From Bacteroidota bacterium (GTDB taxonomy: Bacteria > Bacteroidota > Bacteroidia > Flavobacteriales > Flavobacteriaceae), in assembly GCA_023457535.1 (NCBI GenBank), contig JAEWLN010000133.1:1-15365 (forward strand): a stretch of DNA of 15,365 bases. The letters are read 5' to 3'. Positions 14,229 through 15,365 of this stretch are shown piece by piece (the first letter of the stretch is position 1; each line of letters opens with the position of its first letter). The translations under genes were made by a program, and so were the position numbers. The notes below the pieces were generated by a model. That model was not told where the DNA came from. It ran no database searches and was given only the letters and a program-made list of their open reading frames with translations.

Positions 14229-14376
14229 GGTTTTAAATTTACAGTTTTTCTGTAATGAAGTTAGCATTTAAAAAGGTATTTTAGCGCTAGGGAAGGGGGC
14301 GTTGGAAGTATACCCCAACGAAAAAAATTTACCACCACTACAGAAAAACTGTACATTTTGTTAAAGTTTTAAAACC
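14229..14376. repeat. Nested inverted repeats in the era / T9SS-cargo gap
   Basis: This lies within the 325-bp gene-free block 14137-14461. Outer arms GGTTTTAAA (14229-14237) and TTTAAAACC (14368-14376) enclose TACAGTTTTTCTGTA (14240-14254) and its exact reverse complement (14339-14353). Each 15-bp arm is itself a small hairpin with a TACAG/CTGTA stem. A third hairpin sits in the middle: CGTTGG (14300-14305) and CCAACG (14315-14320). No open reading frame of note occupies it. It could be a small palindromic element, a structured RNA or a pair of protein-binding sites. Confidence 0.55.
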
Positions 14377-14405
14377 CCGTTCGCGTTTGCGTTCAAATAT
14401 CGTTC

Positions 14406-14434
14406 AAAAAAAAAACCCACTTTAAAGCGGGTTT
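14406..14434 (-). terminator. Intrinsic terminator of the T9SS cargo gene
   Basis: On the minus strand AAACCC (14429-14434) pairs with GGGTTT (14413-14418), closing a short hairpin with one inner mismatch and a TTTAAA loop. A run of ten T (14406-14415) overlaps and follows the stem. It starts about 28 nt after the stop codon at 14462. Confidence 0.8.
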
Positions 14435-14461
14435 CTTAAATGATCTTTTTACGTACTTGTC

Positions 14462-15365
14462 TTATTTGACGATGCGGCGCACCACCACTTTATTATCGGT
14501 AAGCGTGATGCGTACGAGCAAAACCTGCGTAGCCAGCGGTGCAATCGATACCTCGGTGCGCTTGGCGCCCACGCGTTGATCCACGAGCACGCGCCCGTTG
14601 AGATCCAACACCTGGACTGCAGCGATTTCGCGCGGGGATTCCACACCCAAAATGGTTGCGTCATTCCAGAGTGCCATGCCTTTTACAGAATCAGACGTCT
14701 TGACGTCCAATGCGGCATCATCGGTTTGGTAAACCAGTTCAAACCGATCGGCAAACGTACCGGTCGCGCTGCTGAACTGGTAGGCGCCCGATTGCAGATT
14801 GTGTATCGTTTGAAGCAAATGATCCTTGATGTAAATCGCGCGGTTGGCAAATGCGGCATCAGTATGGTCAAGGGCGATGCTGAAGTTGCCGCCCATCGTA
14901 GACGAAAATCCCAGAGGCACCACGTCTGAAACAGTAAACGGCATCGCGCGACCCTGTATCGAGAGCGATCGTTCGCCGCCGATAGAATAAAAGTTGACCG
15001 CTGAATTCCCGTTGAAATTCTCGCCGTCAAACCTTCCTTCGTAACCATCGGTAGCGCCCGGCACATATCCGATCAAAATTTGCTTGAACGCACCCTGATC
15101 GTTGGTCAGATTCAACCAGAAACGTTGTTTTGACGCGTTTTCGGACGCAGGCTGGCCTTGTCGGAAAAAATCGTCGTTGCTTCCCCGCTGACGCATTGAA
15201 TTGTTGAAAACGATGGTTCCCGGCTCGATCGCTTTTACAAAAAAGGATTGTCCCGATGCGATTTTACCAGATGGCGCGTTGTCGTTCGCTCCGTCGGCAG
15301 CCGACTTACTGGTCGCAACAGACCCCGTGCTGTTGTAAACCGCATAGTCATCGGAAGTGTAATTA
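14462..15365 (-). CDS. C-terminal part of a large T9SS-secreted protein (5' end beyond window)
   Basis: The frame stays open from the stop at 14462 to the window edge, giving 300 residues; an internal Met at 15196 is not the start. The last about 75 residues form a T9SS C-terminal sorting domain: an Ig-like strand V-L-D-L-N-G-R-V-L-V, L-A-T-Q-V-L-L-V-R-I and the end K-V-V-V-R-R-I-V-K. The pattern resembles the type A or type C sorting signals. The region before it (S-F-F-V-K-A, F-W-L-N-L-T-N, I-L-I-G-Y, F-D-G-E-N-F-N-G-N, V-V-P-L-G-F, F-E-L-V-Y-Q-T) is the conserved stretch seen upstream of the signal in many large flavobacterial T9SS proteins. The protein should cross the outer membrane through T9SS and be released or attached to the surface. 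The functional domains lie outside the window. Confidence 0.88.
   Translation of the reverse strand, partial: NYTSDDYAVYNSTGSVATSKSAADGANDNAPSGKIASGQSFFVKAIEPGTIVFNNSMRQRGSNDDFFRQGQPASENASKQRFWLNLTNDQGAFKQILIGYVPGATDGYEGRFDGENFNGNSAVNFYSIGGERSLSIQGRAMPFTVSDVVPLGFSSTMGGNFSIALDHTDAAFANRAIYIKDHLLQTIHNLQSGAYQFSSATGTFADRFELVYQTDDAALDVKTSDSVKGMALWNDATILGVESPREIAAVQVLDLNGRVLVDQRVGAKRTEVSIAPLATQVLLVRITLTDNKVVVRRIVK

Noticed and set aside
14300..14330. Terminator hairpin CGTTGG/CCAACG followed by A-run
   Set aside because: On plus it is followed by A rather than T, and on minus the T-run precedes the stem, so it does not fit an intrinsic terminator in either direction.

Overview
The window comes from a chromosome of a Bacteroidota member, most likely Flavobacteriaceae. 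The evidence is a C-terminal type IX secretion sorting domain, lipoproteins with acidic residues after the lipid-bearing cysteine, several upstream matches to the Bacteroidota -7 promoter element TAnnTTTG, and a M23 peptidase / MerR / LemA / TPM gene order that I associate with flavobacteria. Base composition looks close to balanced by eye, which makes long antisense open frames common; these were discarded. Both ends cut through genes.

Layout. Positions 1-776 (minus) hold the N-terminal part of a lipoprotein with YD-like beta-hairpin repeats. Positions 855-3482 (minus) hold alaS with its terminator. The alaS to M23 divergent gap (3483-3676) carries an 8-bp tandem repeat and a 20-bp inverted repeat directly beside the alaS start. 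Positions 3677-6975 (plus) form an envelope cluster: a membrane-anchored LytM-type M23 peptidase, a small MerR-like regulator, LemA, a soluble TPM-domain protein, and a membrane TPM-domain protein with a Gly-rich tail. A two-way hairpin terminator (6997-7030) separates it from a minus-strand pair at 7029-9398, an MBOAT O-acyltransferase and an SGNH-like partner. Upstream of these on the same strand is der (9522-10832). Then come a DUF1772-like membrane protein and a beta-helix-like lipoprotein whose reading frames overlap (10975-12554). A small plus-strand two-helix membrane protein of unknown function follows (12755-13234), then era (13252-14136, minus), a 325-bp non-coding block with nested inverted repeats, and finally the C-terminal 300 residues of a large secreted T9SS cargo protein (14462 to the edge).

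How the genes fit together. Housekeeping genes (alaS, der, era) act in translation and ribosome assembly. Most of the rest concerns the cell envelope: peptidoglycan hydrolysis, LemA/TPM membrane proteins, O-acylation of an unknown extracytoplasmic polymer, surface lipoproteins and a T9SS-exported protein. The interval between der and era looks like an accessory insertion between two genes that I recall as neighbours in many Bacteroidota.

I found no CRISPR array, phage, transposase, toxin-antitoxin pair, tRNA or rRNA, and no clearly new multi-gene system. The most interesting unexplained signals are non-coding: the alaS leader repeat, an H-type pseudoknot-compatible arrangement before the MBOAT gene, and the nested palindromes upstream of era.
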